From positions 1,279,090-1,343,089 of the forward strand of contig NZ_KI911782.1 in NCBI RefSeq assembly GCF_000515395.1: DNA of 64,000 nt, written 5' to 3'. Shown piece by piece: positions 32,486 to 42,179 of the stretch (the stretch's first letter is position 1; every line of letters starts with the position of its first letter). The DNA is from Jiangella gansuensis DSM 44835. GTDB taxonomy: Bacteria > Actinomycetota > Actinomycetes > Jiangellales > Jiangellaceae. Made by a program: the position numbers and the translations under genes. Under the pieces are notes generated by a model. That model was given only the letters and a program-made list of their open reading frames with translations. It was not told where the DNA came from and did not search any database.

Positions 32486-32805
32486 GGGGACTGTAGTCCC
32501 CGGTTCGGGGCGCGTCAAGGTGTGGACGGGCCGCGCACGCGTCGGCGGCCCGCTGAATCGGGCGGGCGCGCGAGGGGTTCTCTACCTGCGATGATGTTGA
32601 GATTCGGGCCGAACCGATACCGGCATGGCTAGGAATGCGCTCGCCCGCCGCCCCGAAGGGCGGCTGCCAGTACCTGCGGCATGATGCGTGATCACGCGGG
32701 TTTGTCCGTGGCTGGCTGACCTCATCCGCGTCGCTGACGCGGGATCGCACCGTTCCTCACCGCCGTGGTCACCCACTCGGTGCGGTTATGTGCTAGAAAA
32801 CTCGC
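32486..32805. other. Intergenic region between divergent sugar cluster and DeoR gene
   Basis: No gene seen. It contains the palindrome GGGGACT-GT-AGTCCCC (32486-32501), directly beyond the phased repeats, and a perfect stem GCCGCCC-CGAA-GGGCGGC (32647-32664) with no T-run. Near the DeoR start, TGCGGTTATG (32781) and TGCTAGAAAA (32791) again space TGC by 10 bp and may let the regulator bind its own promoter; TAGAAA ends six bases before ATG 32806. Confidence 0.45.
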
Positions 32806-33645
32806 ATGGCCGCGCAGACAACCGCAGGGAATGACGCGAACGGTCAGCCCCGCCGACTACCCGCCGGGCGCAAGGCCGCGCTGGCGGCGTACGTGACCGA
32901 GCTCGGGCAGGTCACCGTCGCCCAGCTCGCCGAGCGCTTCGACGTCTCGCCGGACACCATCCGGCGCGACCTCGACCAGCTCGACTCCGAAGGTGTGCTC
33001 ATCCGCACCCACGGCGGCGCCGTCAGCCCTTCCGCCGTCCCCCGGCCCGAGACCGGGCTTGACATCCGCCTACGGATGCAGACCTCGGCCAAGGAGAAGA
33101 TCGGCGCCCTGGCTGCCAGCCTGGTCACCGACGGCGCCGCCATCGTGGTCAACGGCGGTACCACCACGCTCGCGCTGGTCCGGCACCTGCGCGAACATCG
33201 CGAACTCACCGTCGCCACCAACAGCCTGCGCATCCCGGCCGAGATCTCCCCCGACGCCTACCGGGACCTCTACGTGTTCGGGGGACAGGTGCGCCACGTA
33301 TCGCAGGCCACCGTCGGGCCGGTCAGCTTCCAGCGCATGTCCGCCCGCGACGACGTCCAGATCCAGTGCGACCTCGCGCTGATCGCCGTCGGCGCTGTGG
33401 ACGGCGAGAGCGGCTACACCACCAGCAACTTCTCCGAGGCCGCCATGATGGCGGAGATGATGGACCGCGCCTCCCGGGTGGCGGTCCTGGCCGACCGTTC
33501 CAAGTTCGACCGGCGGCTGTTCGCCCAGGTCGCCGAGCTGGGCCGGGCCGATTACCTCGTCACCGACTCCGCGCCGTCACAGGATCTGTCCCGGGCGCTG
33601 GAAGCGGCCGGCGTGAAGGTACTGATCGCCGACGGCGACGGCTGA
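32806..33645 (+). CDS. DeoR-family transcriptional regulator
   Basis: A 279-residue regulator with the N-terminal DeoR helix-turn-helix (VTVAQLAERFDVSPDTIRRD, about residues 36-55), the VLIRTHGGAV wing and a C-terminal sugar-phosphate-sensing domain (VNGGTTTLALVRHL, VATNSLRIPAEI). DeoR proteins respond to phosphorylated sugars, matching the kinase-isomerase product made by the divergent cluster. It is therefore the likely repressor of that cluster. No good ribosome binding site precedes ATG 32806. Confidence 0.9.
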   Translation: MAAQTTAGNDANGQPRRLPAGRKAALAAYVTELGQVTVAQLAERFDVSPDTIRRDLDQLDSEGVLIRTHGGAVSPSAVPRPETGLDIRLRMQTSAKEKIGALAASLVTDGAAIVVNGGTTTLALVRHLREHRELTVATNSLRIPAEISPDAYRDLYVFGGQVRHVSQATVGPVSFQRMSARDDVQIQCDLALIAVGAVDGESGYTTSNFSEAAMMAEMMDRASRVAVLADRSKFDRRLFAQVAELGRADYLVTDSAPSQDLSRALEAAGVKVLIADGDG

Positions 33646-33650
33646 CCGCT

Positions 33651-33706
33651 CGTGATCGACAGGCAGGAGCTACCCCCACAGGGGTGCGAACGCCCTGTCG
33701 ATCACG
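33651..33706. terminator. GATC-bearing hairpin between convergent genes
   Basis: CGTGATCGACAGG (33651-33663) pairs perfectly with CCTGTCGATCACG (33694-33706); nested inside is ACCCC-CACA-GGGGT. It follows the DeoR-type stop by five bases and overlaps the last codons of the convergent dehydratase gene, so it can serve both as terminator. Confidence 0.75.
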
Positions 33707-33998
33707 CCGCGTGGTTGCGGGTCACGATCTCGTCGATGGTGCCGGCCAGCTCGATGTCCTTCCCGGTGACGCCGCCCTCGGAGTGCGTGGCCAGCGTGAA
33801 CGTGACATCACGCCAGCGGATGTCGATGTCCGGGTGGTGATCCGCCGCCTCCGCCGCAGCCGCGACGTCGTCGACGATCCGGATGCCGGTCATGAAGTCC
33901 GGCGCATGGACCGTGCGGCTGATGGACGACGTGTCGCCGGACCAGTGCGGCAGCCCGGCCAGCGCCAGCCGGACGCCGTCGTCGTCAAGTAGAGCCAT
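33702..33998 (-). CDS. Pterin-4a-carbinolamine dehydratase family protein
   Basis: A 98-residue single-domain protein with the family core HWSGDTSSISRTVHAPDF, the active-site HHPDIDIRWRDVTFTL pattern (here ADHHPDIDIRW) and THSEGGVTGKDIELA. Canonical members dehydrate 4a-hydroxytetrahydropterin; in bacteria without phenylalanine hydroxylase they may act in molybdopterin metabolism or as regulators. ATG 33998 has CGGAGG eight to nine bases upstream; the longer frame into the sdhB gene is a shadow. Confidence 0.88.
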   Translation of the reverse strand: MALLDDDGVRLALAGLPHWSGDTSSISRTVHAPDFMTGIRIVDDVAAAAEAADHHPDIDIRWRDVTFTLATHSEGGVTGKDIELAGTIDEIVTRNHAA

Positions 33999-34033
33999 GG
34001 GGGTGAGCCTCCGATCGTGCATGCCGCACCTGA

Positions 34034-34822
34034 TCAATCTCCAGGTGCGCGGGGGACCTGGGCCTCGGGGAGCTGGTCGCGGCGGAAGATCTTGCGGCCC
34101 AGCCAGGTGATCGGGTCGTAGGACCGGTCTACCACGCGCTCCTTCATCGGGATGATCGCGTTGTCGGTGATCTTGATGCCCTCGGGGCAGACCTCGGTGC
34201 AGCACTTCGTGATGTTGCACAGGCCGATACCGGCCTGCTCGCGGGCCAGCTCACGACGGTCGTTGGTGTCCAGCGGGTGCATGTCCAGCTCGGCGTAGCG
34301 CAGGAAGAACCGGGGACCGGAAAACGCCGGTTTGTTCTCCTCGTGGTCGCGGATGACGTGGCACACCGTCTGGCACAGGAAACACTCGATGCACTTGCGG
34401 AACTCCTGGCCGCGCTCCACGTCCACCTGCTGCATGCGGTAGGCGCCGTCAGCGGGCCGCGGCTCCGGCGCGAAGGGCGGCACCGTCTCGGCGACCTTGT
34501 AGTTGTACGACACGTCCGTGACGAGGTCGCGCACCACCGGGAACGTCCGCAGCGGCGTCACCGTCACCGTCTCGCCCTGCTCGAACGTCGAGAGGCGGGT
34601 CATGCAGGCCAACCGCGGCTTGCCGTTGATCTCCGTGCTGCACGAGCCGCACTTGCCGGCCTTGCAGTTCCACCGCACCGCGAGGTCGCCGGCCTGCGTC
34701 GCCTGGATGCGGTGGAGGGCGTCGAGGACCACCTCGCCTTCCTCGACCTCGACGGTGAAATCGACCAGCTCACCGCCGCTGGCGTCGCCGCGCCAGACCT
34801 TCATGTCCAGGTCGTATCCCAT
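34034..34822 (-). CDS. sdhB: Succinate dehydrogenase/fumarate reductase iron-sulfur subunit
   Basis: A 262-residue electron-transfer subunit. The [2Fe-2S] ligands are Cys53, Cys58, Cys61 and Cys73; the C-terminal clusters are carried by CIECFLCQTVC (144-154) and CNITKCCTEVCP (202-212). It carries electrons from the flavoprotein (upstream gene) to the membrane quinone site. The tail ends with an extra 35 residues after the last cluster. The order anchor-flavoprotein-iron-sulfur matches the non-classical actinobacterial Sdh1 type rather than the four-subunit enzyme. Confidence 0.93.
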   Translation of the reverse strand: MGYDLDMKVWRGDASGGELVDFTVEVEEGEVVLDALHRIQATQAGDLAVRWNCKAGKCGSCSTEINGKPRLACMTRLSTFEQGETVTVTPLRTFPVVRDLVTDVSYNYKVAETVPPFAPEPRPADGAYRMQQVDVERGQEFRKCIECFLCQTVCHVIRDHEENKPAFSGPRFFLRYAELDMHPLDTNDRRELAREQAGIGLCNITKCCTEVCPEGIKITDNAIIPMKERVVDRSYDPITWLGRKIFRRDQLPEAQVPRAPGD

Positions 34823-34866
34823 TCACGCCTCCTCGGCGGTCATGCGTGGTTGTCGTTCCGCTGCGC

Positions 34867-36687
34867 TCAGCCGAACAGCTCGCGCAGGTCGTCGGGCATC
34901 TGCGGCAGCGGCTCCCTGGTGACTGTGACCCGGAAACCGTCACCGGCTGCGTCCTCGGGGGTCAGCCGGCAGTGCAGGTTGATGGATCCCCAGGTGTCGT
35001 CGGTGGCCGGGAAGTCGTCGCGAGTGTGCCCGCCGCGGCTCTCGGTCCGTTCGAGCGCGGCACGGGCGATGCACTCGGACACCCGCAGCATGTTGTGCAG
35101 GTCGAGGGCCAGGTGCCAGCCGGGGTTGTACTGGCGGTGGCCCTCGACGCTGAGCCGCCCGATGCGCTCTTTGAACTTCGTCAGCTCACTCAGCGCCTGC
35201 TCCATCTCGTCCGAGCGGCGGATGATGCCGACGAGGTTGTGCATGACCTCCTGCAGGTCCTGCTGCACGGCATACGGGTTCTCGCCGCCCTCGACGCCGA
35301 ATGGCGCCAGCGCCGCCTCGGACGCCGCGCGGACGTCGTCGTCGCTGATGGACGGGCGAGAGCTCCGCCGGGCCGCGGCGTAGGCGGCGTTGAGGCCGGT
35401 GCGCCGGCCGAACACCAACAGATCGGACAGCGAGTTGCCGCCCAGGCGGTTCGCGCCGTGCATGCCGCCGGCCACCTCGCCGGCCGCATAGAGGCCCGGC
35501 ACGGACGACTCACCCGTGTCCGGGTCGACCGCCACGCCGCCCATGACGTAATGGCAGGTGGGCCCGACCTCCATCGGCTCGGCGGTGATGTCGACGTCGG
35601 CCAGTTCCTTGAACTGGTGGTACATCGACGGCAGCCGACGCTGGATGTACTCCTGGGAGCGGCGCGACGCGATGTCGAGGAAGACACCGCCGTGCGGTGA
35701 CCCGCGACCGGCCTTGACCTCGGAGTTGATGGCCCGCGCCACCTCGTCACGGGGCAGCAGTTCCGGCGGCCGGCGGTTGTTCGTCTTGTCCTCGTACCAG
35801 CGGTCGGCCTCCTCCTCGGAGTCCGCCGTCTCGGCCTTGAAGAACTCGGGGATGTAGTCGAACATGAACCGGCGGCCCTCGCTGTTGCGCAGCACGCCGC
35901 CGTCGCCGCGGACCGACTCGGTGACCAGGATCCCCTTCACCGACGGCGGCCACACCATGCCGGTCGGGTGGAACTGCACGAACTCCATGTTCACCAGGCT
36001 GGCGCCGGCCTGCAGAGCGAGCGCGTGGCCGTCGCCGGTGTACTCCCACGAGTTCGACGTCACCTTGTACGACTTGCCGATGCCGCCCGTGGCCAGCACG
36101 ACCGACGGCGCCTCGAACAGGATGAACCGGCCGGACTCGCGCCAGTAGCCGAACGCGCCGGAGATCCGTCCATCCTCCTTGAACAGCTCGGTGACGGTGC
36201 ACTCCATGAACACCTCGATGCCGAGGGCCACGGCGCGCTGCTGCAGCGTGCGGATGAGCTCGAGGCCGGTGCGGTCGCCGACGTGTGCCAGCCGGGCGTA
36301 GCGGTGGCCGCCGAAGTCGCGCTGCGAGATGAGGCCGTCGGGCGTGCGGTCGAACAGCGCGCCCCATTCCTCGAGCTCGCGGACGCGGTCGGGTGCCTCC
36401 TGCGCGTGCAGTTGAGCCATGCGCCAGTGGTTGAGCATCTTCCCGCCACGCATGGTGTCGCGGAAGTGCACCTTCCAGTTGTCCTCCTGCCACACGTTGG
36501 CCATGGCCGCGGCGATGCCGCCCTCGGCCATGACGGTGTGCGCCTTGCCGAGCAGCGACTTGCAGACGATGCCGACCTTGGCTCCGGCGTCGTGGGCGGC
36601 GATGGCCGCACGCAGCCCCGCACCGCCGGCGCCGACGACGAGGACGTCGAAGCTGTGACGTTCGATCTCAGTCATGGTGGTGCTCAT
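34867..36687 (-). CDS. sdhA: Succinate dehydrogenase/fumarate reductase flavoprotein subunit
   Basis: A 606-residue catalytic subunit. The FAD-binding Rossmann motif is FDVLVVGAGGAGLRAAI; the covalent FAD histidine is in KAHTVMAEGGI; the substrate-site regions FVQFHPTGM and GANRLGGNSLSDLLVFGRRTG are intact. It oxidises succinate (or reduces fumarate) at the cytoplasmic face. Start is uncertain: ATG 36687 has AGGAG only one base away and ATG 36675 lies 13 bases from it; both give a normal N-terminus. The frame continues upstream only as antisense or overlap with the anchor gene. Confidence 0.93.
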   Translation of the reverse strand: MSTTMTEIERHSFDVLVVGAGGAGLRAAIAAHDAGAKVGIVCKSLLGKAHTVMAEGGIAAAMANVWQEDNWKVHFRDTMRGGKMLNHWRMAQLHAQEAPDRVRELEEWGALFDRTPDGLISQRDFGGHRYARLAHVGDRTGLELIRTLQQRAVALGIEVFMECTVTELFKEDGRISGAFGYWRESGRFILFEAPSVVLATGGIGKSYKVTSNSWEYTGDGHALALQAGASLVNMEFVQFHPTGMVWPPSVKGILVTESVRGDGGVLRNSEGRRFMFDYIPEFFKAETADSEEEADRWYEDKTNNRRPPELLPRDEVARAINSEVKAGRGSPHGGVFLDIASRRSQEYIQRRLPSMYHQFKELADVDITAEPMEVGPTCHYVMGGVAVDPDTGESSVPGLYAAGEVAGGMHGANRLGGNSLSDLLVFGRRTGLNAAYAAARRSSRPSISDDDVRAASEAALAPFGVEGGENPYAVQQDLQEVMHNLVGIIRRSDEMEQALSELTKFKERIGRLSVEGHRQYNPGWHLALDLHNMLRVSECIARAALERTESRGGHTRDDFPATDDTWGSINLHCRLTPEDAAGDGFRVTVTREPLPQMPDDLRELFG

Positions 36688-36692
36688 GCTCC

Positions 36693-37490
36693 TCAGAAGA
36701 ACCGCGGGTCGGACCAGGTGCCGGAGGCGACCATCCAGATGTAGAAGTCGGTGAACGCCACCCACAGCAGCGACGCCCACGCGATCTGGGCGTGCCGGCC
36801 GTTGAGCACCGACACCATGCCCCAGGCGCGATAGCGCACCGGATGCTTGGAGAAGTTGCGCAACCGCCCGCCGATGATGTGCCGGCACGAGTGGCACGAC
36901 AGGCTGTAGAGCGCGAGCAACACCGCGTTGACGACCAGGATGAGTGATCCCAAGCCCATGTGGCCCCACTCGCCCTCCGGCGATTTGAAGCTCATCACCG
37001 CGTCGTAGGTCAGCAGCACGTTGTACGCCAACGCGATGTAGAGCGCGTACCGGTGGACGTTCTGCAGGATCAGCGGCAACCGGGTCTCACCGGTGTAGCC
37101 GCGGTGCGGCTCGGCCACGGCGCAGGCCGGGGGCGACATCCAGAACGAGCGGTAGTACGCCTTGCGGTAGTAATAGCAGGTCAGCCGCAGGCTCAGCGGG
37201 ATGACGAGGATCAGCACCGCCGGCGAGAGCGGCCACCAGTCGCCCACCCAGGTGCCCAGGTGAGCCGAGCCCTCCACGCATTCGGTGGTGATGCACGGCG
37301 AGTAGAACGGCGTCAGGTACGGCTCGGCGAAGTAGTGATCGCCGGAGAAGGCCCGGAACGTCGCATAGGCGACGAAGGCGAGCAGCACCAGCGCGGTCAC
37401 GGTGGGGTAGACCCACCAGCGATCGGTGCGCAGGGTGCGTGCGGCGATGCGGGCCCGGGTCGGAGATTGGGTTCCCGTGGGGGCGGCCAT
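36693..37490 (-). CDS. sdhC: Succinate dehydrogenase membrane anchor subunit (Sdh1 type)
   Basis: A 265-residue membrane protein with about five hydrophobic helices (residues 28-48, 88-106, 143-165, 175-200, 235-255) and conserved histidines (NVHRYALYIA, SCHSCRHIIGG) suited to haem or quinone binding. It resembles the single anchor of the mycobacterial Rv0247c-Rv0249c type complex, not the paired SdhC/SdhD. First of three genes, five bases before the flavoprotein start. Symbol assigned by role. Confidence 0.8.
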   Translation of the reverse strand: MAAPTGTQSPTRARIAARTLRTDRWWVYPTVTALVLLAFVAYATFRAFSGDHYFAEPYLTPFYSPCITTECVEGSAHLGTWVGDWWPLSPAVLILVIPLSLRLTCYYYRKAYYRSFWMSPPACAVAEPHRGYTGETRLPLILQNVHRYALYIALAYNVLLTYDAVMSFKSPEGEWGHMGLGSLILVVNAVLLALYSLSCHSCRHIIGGRLRNFSKHPVRYRAWGMVSVLNGRHAQIAWASLLWVAFTDFYIWMVASGTWSDPRFF

Positions 37491-37649
37491 CTATGCGCTC
37501 TTTCGGCAGGACTGGACGGGGCGGACGTGTGTGTTCTGGGGCGTACCCCGATGCGGCGGTGGATCGCGGCTACGGGGGCGACGTGCTGGCAGGCACCGAC
37601 CGGACGTGCACGGTCCGGACGGGTCTGGCGCGGGAGGAGCGGACGACGG

Positions 37650-37937
37650 TCACGGCGCCCGCCGGTCCGGGGCTCCGAGCCCCTCGTCTTCCGCGCCCGC
37701 CCACATGCTCGGGTCGTACGGCTCGTCGGGGACGATCTCCAGCTGGCGGACCGGCTCCGGCCGGTGTCCGGGCAGGGGGTCGCCGAGCTCGGCGAGGTCG
37801 TCACCGAGCCTGGCCACATCGCTGACCAGCCGGCGCACCCCCAGGGTGTCGCCGTAGTACCGGCGCAGCGTCTCCACCGCGGTTTCCAGGGCGGACAGGG
37901 CCTCGGCCACTGCGGCCCGGCTCTCGGGTACTCCCAT
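37650..37937 (-). CDS. Small hypothetical acidic protein (95 aa)
   Basis: No family recognised. A helical N-terminal half (ALSALETAVETLRRYYGDTLGVRRLVSDVARLGDDL in pieces) is followed by a Pro/Asp-rich tail with VPDEPYDPSMWAGAEDEG. The start ATG 37937 has GGGAGG six bases upstream, and codon use is typical, so I consider it real. It stands 159 bp upstream of the sdh operon on the same strand and may be co-transcribed; the gap shows nothing else. A cytoplasmic accessory protein is a guess only. Confidence 0.6.
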   Translation of the reverse strand: MGVPESRAAVAEALSALETAVETLRRYYGDTLGVRRLVSDVARLGDDLAELGDPLPGHRPEPVRQLEIVPDEPYDPSMWAGAEDEGLGAPDRRAP

Positions 37938-38129
37938 GTGCTGCCTCCCGCGAGCGTCGGCGGTCGCGATAGGGCGCAGCCTGGCACGGCTCGCCCACCG
38001 AATCCAGGGGTTGCGGGCGATGCGACCTACTTCACACGACCAAGCTCTAGGATTTTCTGAACGATCTTGTTATGTAATTCCGCTCCGGCTTCCGCTGCCG
38101 GTGTCGGCGGCCCGCTCCGCCAGCGTGCT

Positions 38130-38512
<383 letters not shown>

Positions 38513-38693
38513 ACCGAAGGATTTCCGGGGAGGTTCGTGTCCGATCCGTTGTGATTCCGTAGCCTGCGGCCGGAATTGGGTTTCAGGTCAGTAACAGCAA
38601 GCGTGCCGACCTTGTGTCTTCGCAAGTAGCGGTGATGGTCTTAGCCACATTCATTCTGCGATCCTTGCGATCCGACACACTAGGAGTCAGACC

Positions 38694-40466
38694 TTGACCA
38701 CCAAGCGCAGGGGTACGGCGTTCTTCGCTGTCCTCGCCGCCGGCGCGCTCACGCTGGCCGCGTGTGGCAGCGACGACGACGGCGAGGAGCCCGGGGCCAA
38801 CCGTTCCGAGTCCGAAGAGCCGGCGCAGTCCGAAGGCACCATTCCCGGTAGCACCATCACCGTCGCCGTCAACGAGGACTACACGGCCTACAACGACGAC
38901 ACCGCCACCGGCAACGGTACGTGGAACACGCTGATCAACAACGGCATCAAGCTGGACTTCTGGTCCTACGGTGCCGACGGCAGCGTGGTGCGCGAAGAGG
39001 ACTTCGGGACGTACGAGCTGGTGAGCGAGGACCCGCTCACCGTCGAGTACACGATCAACGACGAGGCCGTCTGGTCCGACGGCACGCCGATCGACTGCGA
39101 CGACATCCTGCTCGAGTGGGCTGCGTTGTCCGGCACCATGGTGGACGCCGCGGGCGAGAACATCTTCAACTCCGCCTCGAACAACGGCTACGAGCTGATC
39201 GAGAAGCCGGAGTGCGCCGCCGGTGACAAGGAGTTCACCGCGGTCTACTCCCAGCCGTACATCGACTGGGAGCTGATCTTCCAGGGCGGTTCGAACCCCG
39301 CGCACATAGCGGCGCAGCAGGGCGGGCTCACCGAGGAAGAACTCATCACGGCCATCCAGAACGACGACATCGCGGCGCTCACGCCGGTCGCCGAGTTCTG
39401 GAACAACGGCTGGCAGTTCAACCCCGGCGAACTGCCGGACCCGACGCTGATCCCGTCGTCGGGGCCGTACCTGCTCACCGATTGGGTGGCCGGTCAGTCG
39501 ATCACCCTGACGGCCAACCCCGACTTCTACGGCCCGCCGCCGCCCACCGAGACCATCGTGCTGCGTGTCCTGGACGGCGCCCAGCAGGTCGCCGCGCTGC
39601 AGAACGGCGAGGTCGACGTCATCAACCCGAGCAACCCGACCGTGGACACGATGTCCCAGCTCGAGAGCATGGGTGACCAGATCGAACTGATCACAGGCGG
39701 CAACCTGACCTGGAGCCACATCGACTTCCAGATGGGCCCGGGCCGGCCTTTCGAGCAGCTGGAGGTCCGGCAGGCGTTCGCCAAGTGCGTGCCTCGGGAG
39801 CTCATCGTCGAGAACCTGGTCCGTCCGGCCAACCCGGACGCGGTCGTGCAGGACCTGCGTGAGTTCTTCCCGGTCGACGAGGACTACGAGGCCGCCCGTG
39901 AAGCTGCCTTCCCGGCCGACATGTACGGCGAGCAGGACATCGCCGGCGCGCAGGAGCTGCTGACCCAGGCCGGCGTCACGCAGCCGCTGGAGGTCGTCCT
40001 GATGCACGCCGACGACCCGGTCCGCAACGACCTCGCCGCGCTGACGAAGGACGCCTGCGACCAGGCCGGCTTCAACGTCGTCGACTTCACCCCGCCGGAC
40101 TGGGGTCAGCGCATCACCGCCGACGTCGGCTCCTACGACGCGGTCATGTTCGGCTGGGCAGGCTCCGGCAACATCGCCTCCGGTCAGTCCCTGTACGTCA
40201 GCGACGGCGACCAGAACCCGTACGGCTACTCGAACCCGCGGGTCGACGAGCTCTGGGACCAGGTCGTCAGCAGTGCCGACCGGGAGGCCGCGCGCGAACT
40301 GCTCGTCGAGATGGAGACGGAGCTCTGGAACGACGTGTTCAGCATCCCGCTGTACACCAATGCGAACGTCGTGGCAGTCGCCGCGGGCATCGAGGGCGTC
40401 GAGGTCAACGCCGCCCAGACCGGTGTGACGTTCAACATGGACGAGTGGGTTCCGGCACAGTCCTGA
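38694..40466 (+). CDS. Oligopeptide-type ABC solute-binding lipoprotein (system 1)
   Basis: A 590-residue family-5 binding protein. The signal ends in the lipobox LTLAAC, followed by an acidic linker. AVWSDGTPIDCDDILLEW, PSSGPYLLTDW and the long C-terminal lobe are typical of OppA/DppA proteins. The start is TTG 38694 with TAGGAG eight bases upstream. A 9-bp tandem repeat, TGCGATCC[T/G] (38657-38674), lies just before the ribosome binding site. First gene of a five-gene importer; separated from its permease by a strong hairpin. Confidence 0.92.
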   Translation: MTTKRRGTAFFAVLAAGALTLAACGSDDDGEEPGANRSESEEPAQSEGTIPGSTITVAVNEDYTAYNDDTATGNGTWNTLINNGIKLDFWSYGADGSVVREEDFGTYELVSEDPLTVEYTINDEAVWSDGTPIDCDDILLEWAALSGTMVDAAGENIFNSASNNGYELIEKPECAAGDKEFTAVYSQPYIDWELIFQGGSNPAHIAAQQGGLTEEELITAIQNDDIAALTPVAEFWNNGWQFNPGELPDPTLIPSSGPYLLTDWVAGQSITLTANPDFYGPPPPTETIVLRVLDGAQQVAALQNGEVDVINPSNPTVDTMSQLESMGDQIELITGGNLTWSHIDFQMGPGRPFEQLEVRQAFAKCVPRELIVENLVRPANPDAVVQDLREFFPVDEDYEAAREAAFPADMYGEQDIAGAQELLTQAGVTQPLEVVLMHADDPVRNDLAALTKDACDQAGFNVVDFTPPDWGQRITADVGSYDAVMFGWAGSGNIASGQSLYVSDGDQNPYGYSNPRVDELWDQVVSSADREAARELLVEMETELWNDVFSIPLYTNANVVAVAAGIEGVEVNAAQTGVTFNMDEWVPAQS

Positions 40467-40494
40467 TCGTCCGGAACGTATGACCCTCGAGGTA

Positions 40495-40538
40495 GACGAG
40501 GGGTCGGCAGGAGAAGAACGCCCGGCCGGCCCCTCGTC
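40495..40538 (+). promoter_or_regulatory. Hairpin between binding-protein and permease genes (system 1)
   Basis: GACGAGGGG (40495-40503) pairs with CCCCTCGTC (40530-40538), extended inward by CGGC/GCCG after one mismatch. A smaller alternative stem, GACCCTCG/CGAGGGGTC (40482-40505), shares its left arm, so two mutually exclusive hairpins can form. It probably attenuates transcription into the permease genes. Confidence 0.6.
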
Positions 40539-40623
40539 CGCTGCCCAGGACCTCTGACCGCGGCCCGACCGGCCGGCGTCGGGTACGGTGTGCAGCGACC
40601 TTTCGTAAAGGAGCAGGTACGAC

Positions 40624-42156
40624 GTGCTCGCCTTCATCGTGCGCAGGTTGGTCGTCTCCGCGGGCGTGCTCTTGGCCGGTACCTTCCTGGCCTATGTCCT
40701 CGTCGCGCTGTCCGGTGACCCGCTGGCGCGGCTGCGTGAGGACAATTCGCCCGGCGCTGAGGACCGCATGGCGGATCTCTCCGACCGCCTCAACCTCGAC
40801 ACTCCCGTGCCGCTGCGCTACCTGCAGTGGCTCGGGGCCGCGTCGAAGTGCCTCGTCCCGTTCGCCGCGCAGTGCGACCTCGGCCAGTCCGTACAGGGGC
40901 AGGACGTCACGTTCCTGCTCAGCAACGCCGTCACCGCGACGCTGCAGCTCATCACCGTGGCCACGTTCTCGGCCATGCTGCTCGGCGTCATCATCGGCAT
41001 CGTCACCGCGCTGCGGCAGTACTCCCGGCTCGACTACGCCACCACGCTGGCGTCGTTCTTCTTCGTCTCGCTGCCGCTGTTCTGGTTCGCCGTGCTGCTC
41101 AAGCAGTACGTTGCGATCGACCTGAACGACTGGCTGGCCGACCCGACGGTGTCGCTGCCCGCCGCGGCCGTCGTCGGCGTCATCAGCGGGCTCATCTGGG
41201 CGTCGGCCATCGGCGGGGACCGCCGGCGGGTCTGGACGTCGTTCGGTATCGCCTTCGCCGCCACCGCCGGTGCACTGCTGGTGCTCTCGGCCACCGGGTG
41301 GTTCGCCAGCCCCGGCCTCGGTCCGGTCGTCGTCATCGTCGTCGGCGCGGCTTCCGCGCTCGGACTGACGGCACTGCTGGCGGGGTTCCGCTACCGCCAC
41401 GTCCTCTACGCCGCATCGGCCACCGCCGCGGTCGGCATCGTCCTGTACTTCGCGCTCGACCCGGTGCTGCGCGACCCGGGCTACCTGACGCTGTTCGGAC
41501 TGTTGCTGTTGGCGATCGCCATCGCCGGCGGCATCGGGTACCTGCTGGGTGGCCTGCAGCGAAAACAGGCGATCCAGACGTCCATCGGCGTCGCGCTCAT
41601 CATGTCGGTGACCGTGCTCATCGACAAGGTCCTCAGCGCCTGGGACAACTACTACGAGGCGGTCGGCGGCCGGGTGGTGGCCACGTTCGGCTCCCGGACG
41701 CCCAACTACGACGGCGGGACCTGGGGCAATCTGCTGGACACCGCCACCCACCTGATGTTGCCGACCATCGCGCTGATGCTCGTCTCCATCGCCACGTACA
41801 GCCGATACACCCGGGCCAGCATGCTCGAGGTGATGAACCAGGACTACGTGCGCACGGCCCGCTCGAAGGGGCTGACCGAACGGACCGTCATCGTCCGGCA
41901 CGCGTTCCGCAACGGCCTGATCCCCATCACCACGCTGATGGCCTTCGACGTCGCCGGTCTCATGGGCGGCGCAGTCATCACCGAGACGGTGTTCGCCTGG
42001 CAGGGCATGGGCTTCATGTTCGTGCAGGCCCTCCGCAACGTCGACCCCAACCCGGCGATGGCGTTCTTCCTGGTCACCGGCATAACGGCTGTCGTGTTCA
42101 ACATGCTGGCCGATATCGCGTACGCCTACCTCGACCCACGGATCCGGCTGTCGTGA
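40624..42156 (+). CDS. Oligopeptide-type ABC permease with large membrane insertion
   Basis: A 510-residue OppB/DppB-type permease, about 180 residues longer than usual. Residues 1-165 and 340-510 are standard (IVRRLVVSAGVLLAGTFLAY; coupling loop QDYVRTARSKGLTERTVIVRHAFRNGLIP). Between them, at about 170-335, lie some five or six extra hydrophobic helices (for example AAAVVGVISGLIWASAIG and LFGLLLLAIAIAGGIGYLLG). GTG 40624 is the start, with AAAGGAG about ten bases upstream. The insertion is in frame and has normal codon use, so it is not an assembly error on its face. Confidence 0.9.
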   Translation: MLAFIVRRLVVSAGVLLAGTFLAYVLVALSGDPLARLREDNSPGAEDRMADLSDRLNLDTPVPLRYLQWLGAASKCLVPFAAQCDLGQSVQGQDVTFLLSNAVTATLQLITVATFSAMLLGVIIGIVTALRQYSRLDYATTLASFFFVSLPLFWFAVLLKQYVAIDLNDWLADPTVSLPAAAVVGVISGLIWASAIGGDRRRVWTSFGIAFAATAGALLVLSATGWFASPGLGPVVVIVVGAASALGLTALLAGFRYRHVLYAASATAAVGIVLYFALDPVLRDPGYLTLFGLLLLAIAIAGGIGYLLGGLQRKQAIQTSIGVALIMSVTVLIDKVLSAWDNYYEAVGGRVVATFGSRTPNYDGGTWGNLLDTATHLMLPTIALMLVSIATYSRYTRASMLEVMNQDYVRTARSKGLTERTVIVRHAFRNGLIPITTLMAFDVAGLMGGAVITETVFAWQGMGFMFVQALRNVDPNPAMAFFLVTGITAVVFNMLADIAYAYLDPRIRLS

Positions 42157-42179
42157 GCGCGCTCGGAGGAGGAGATCCC

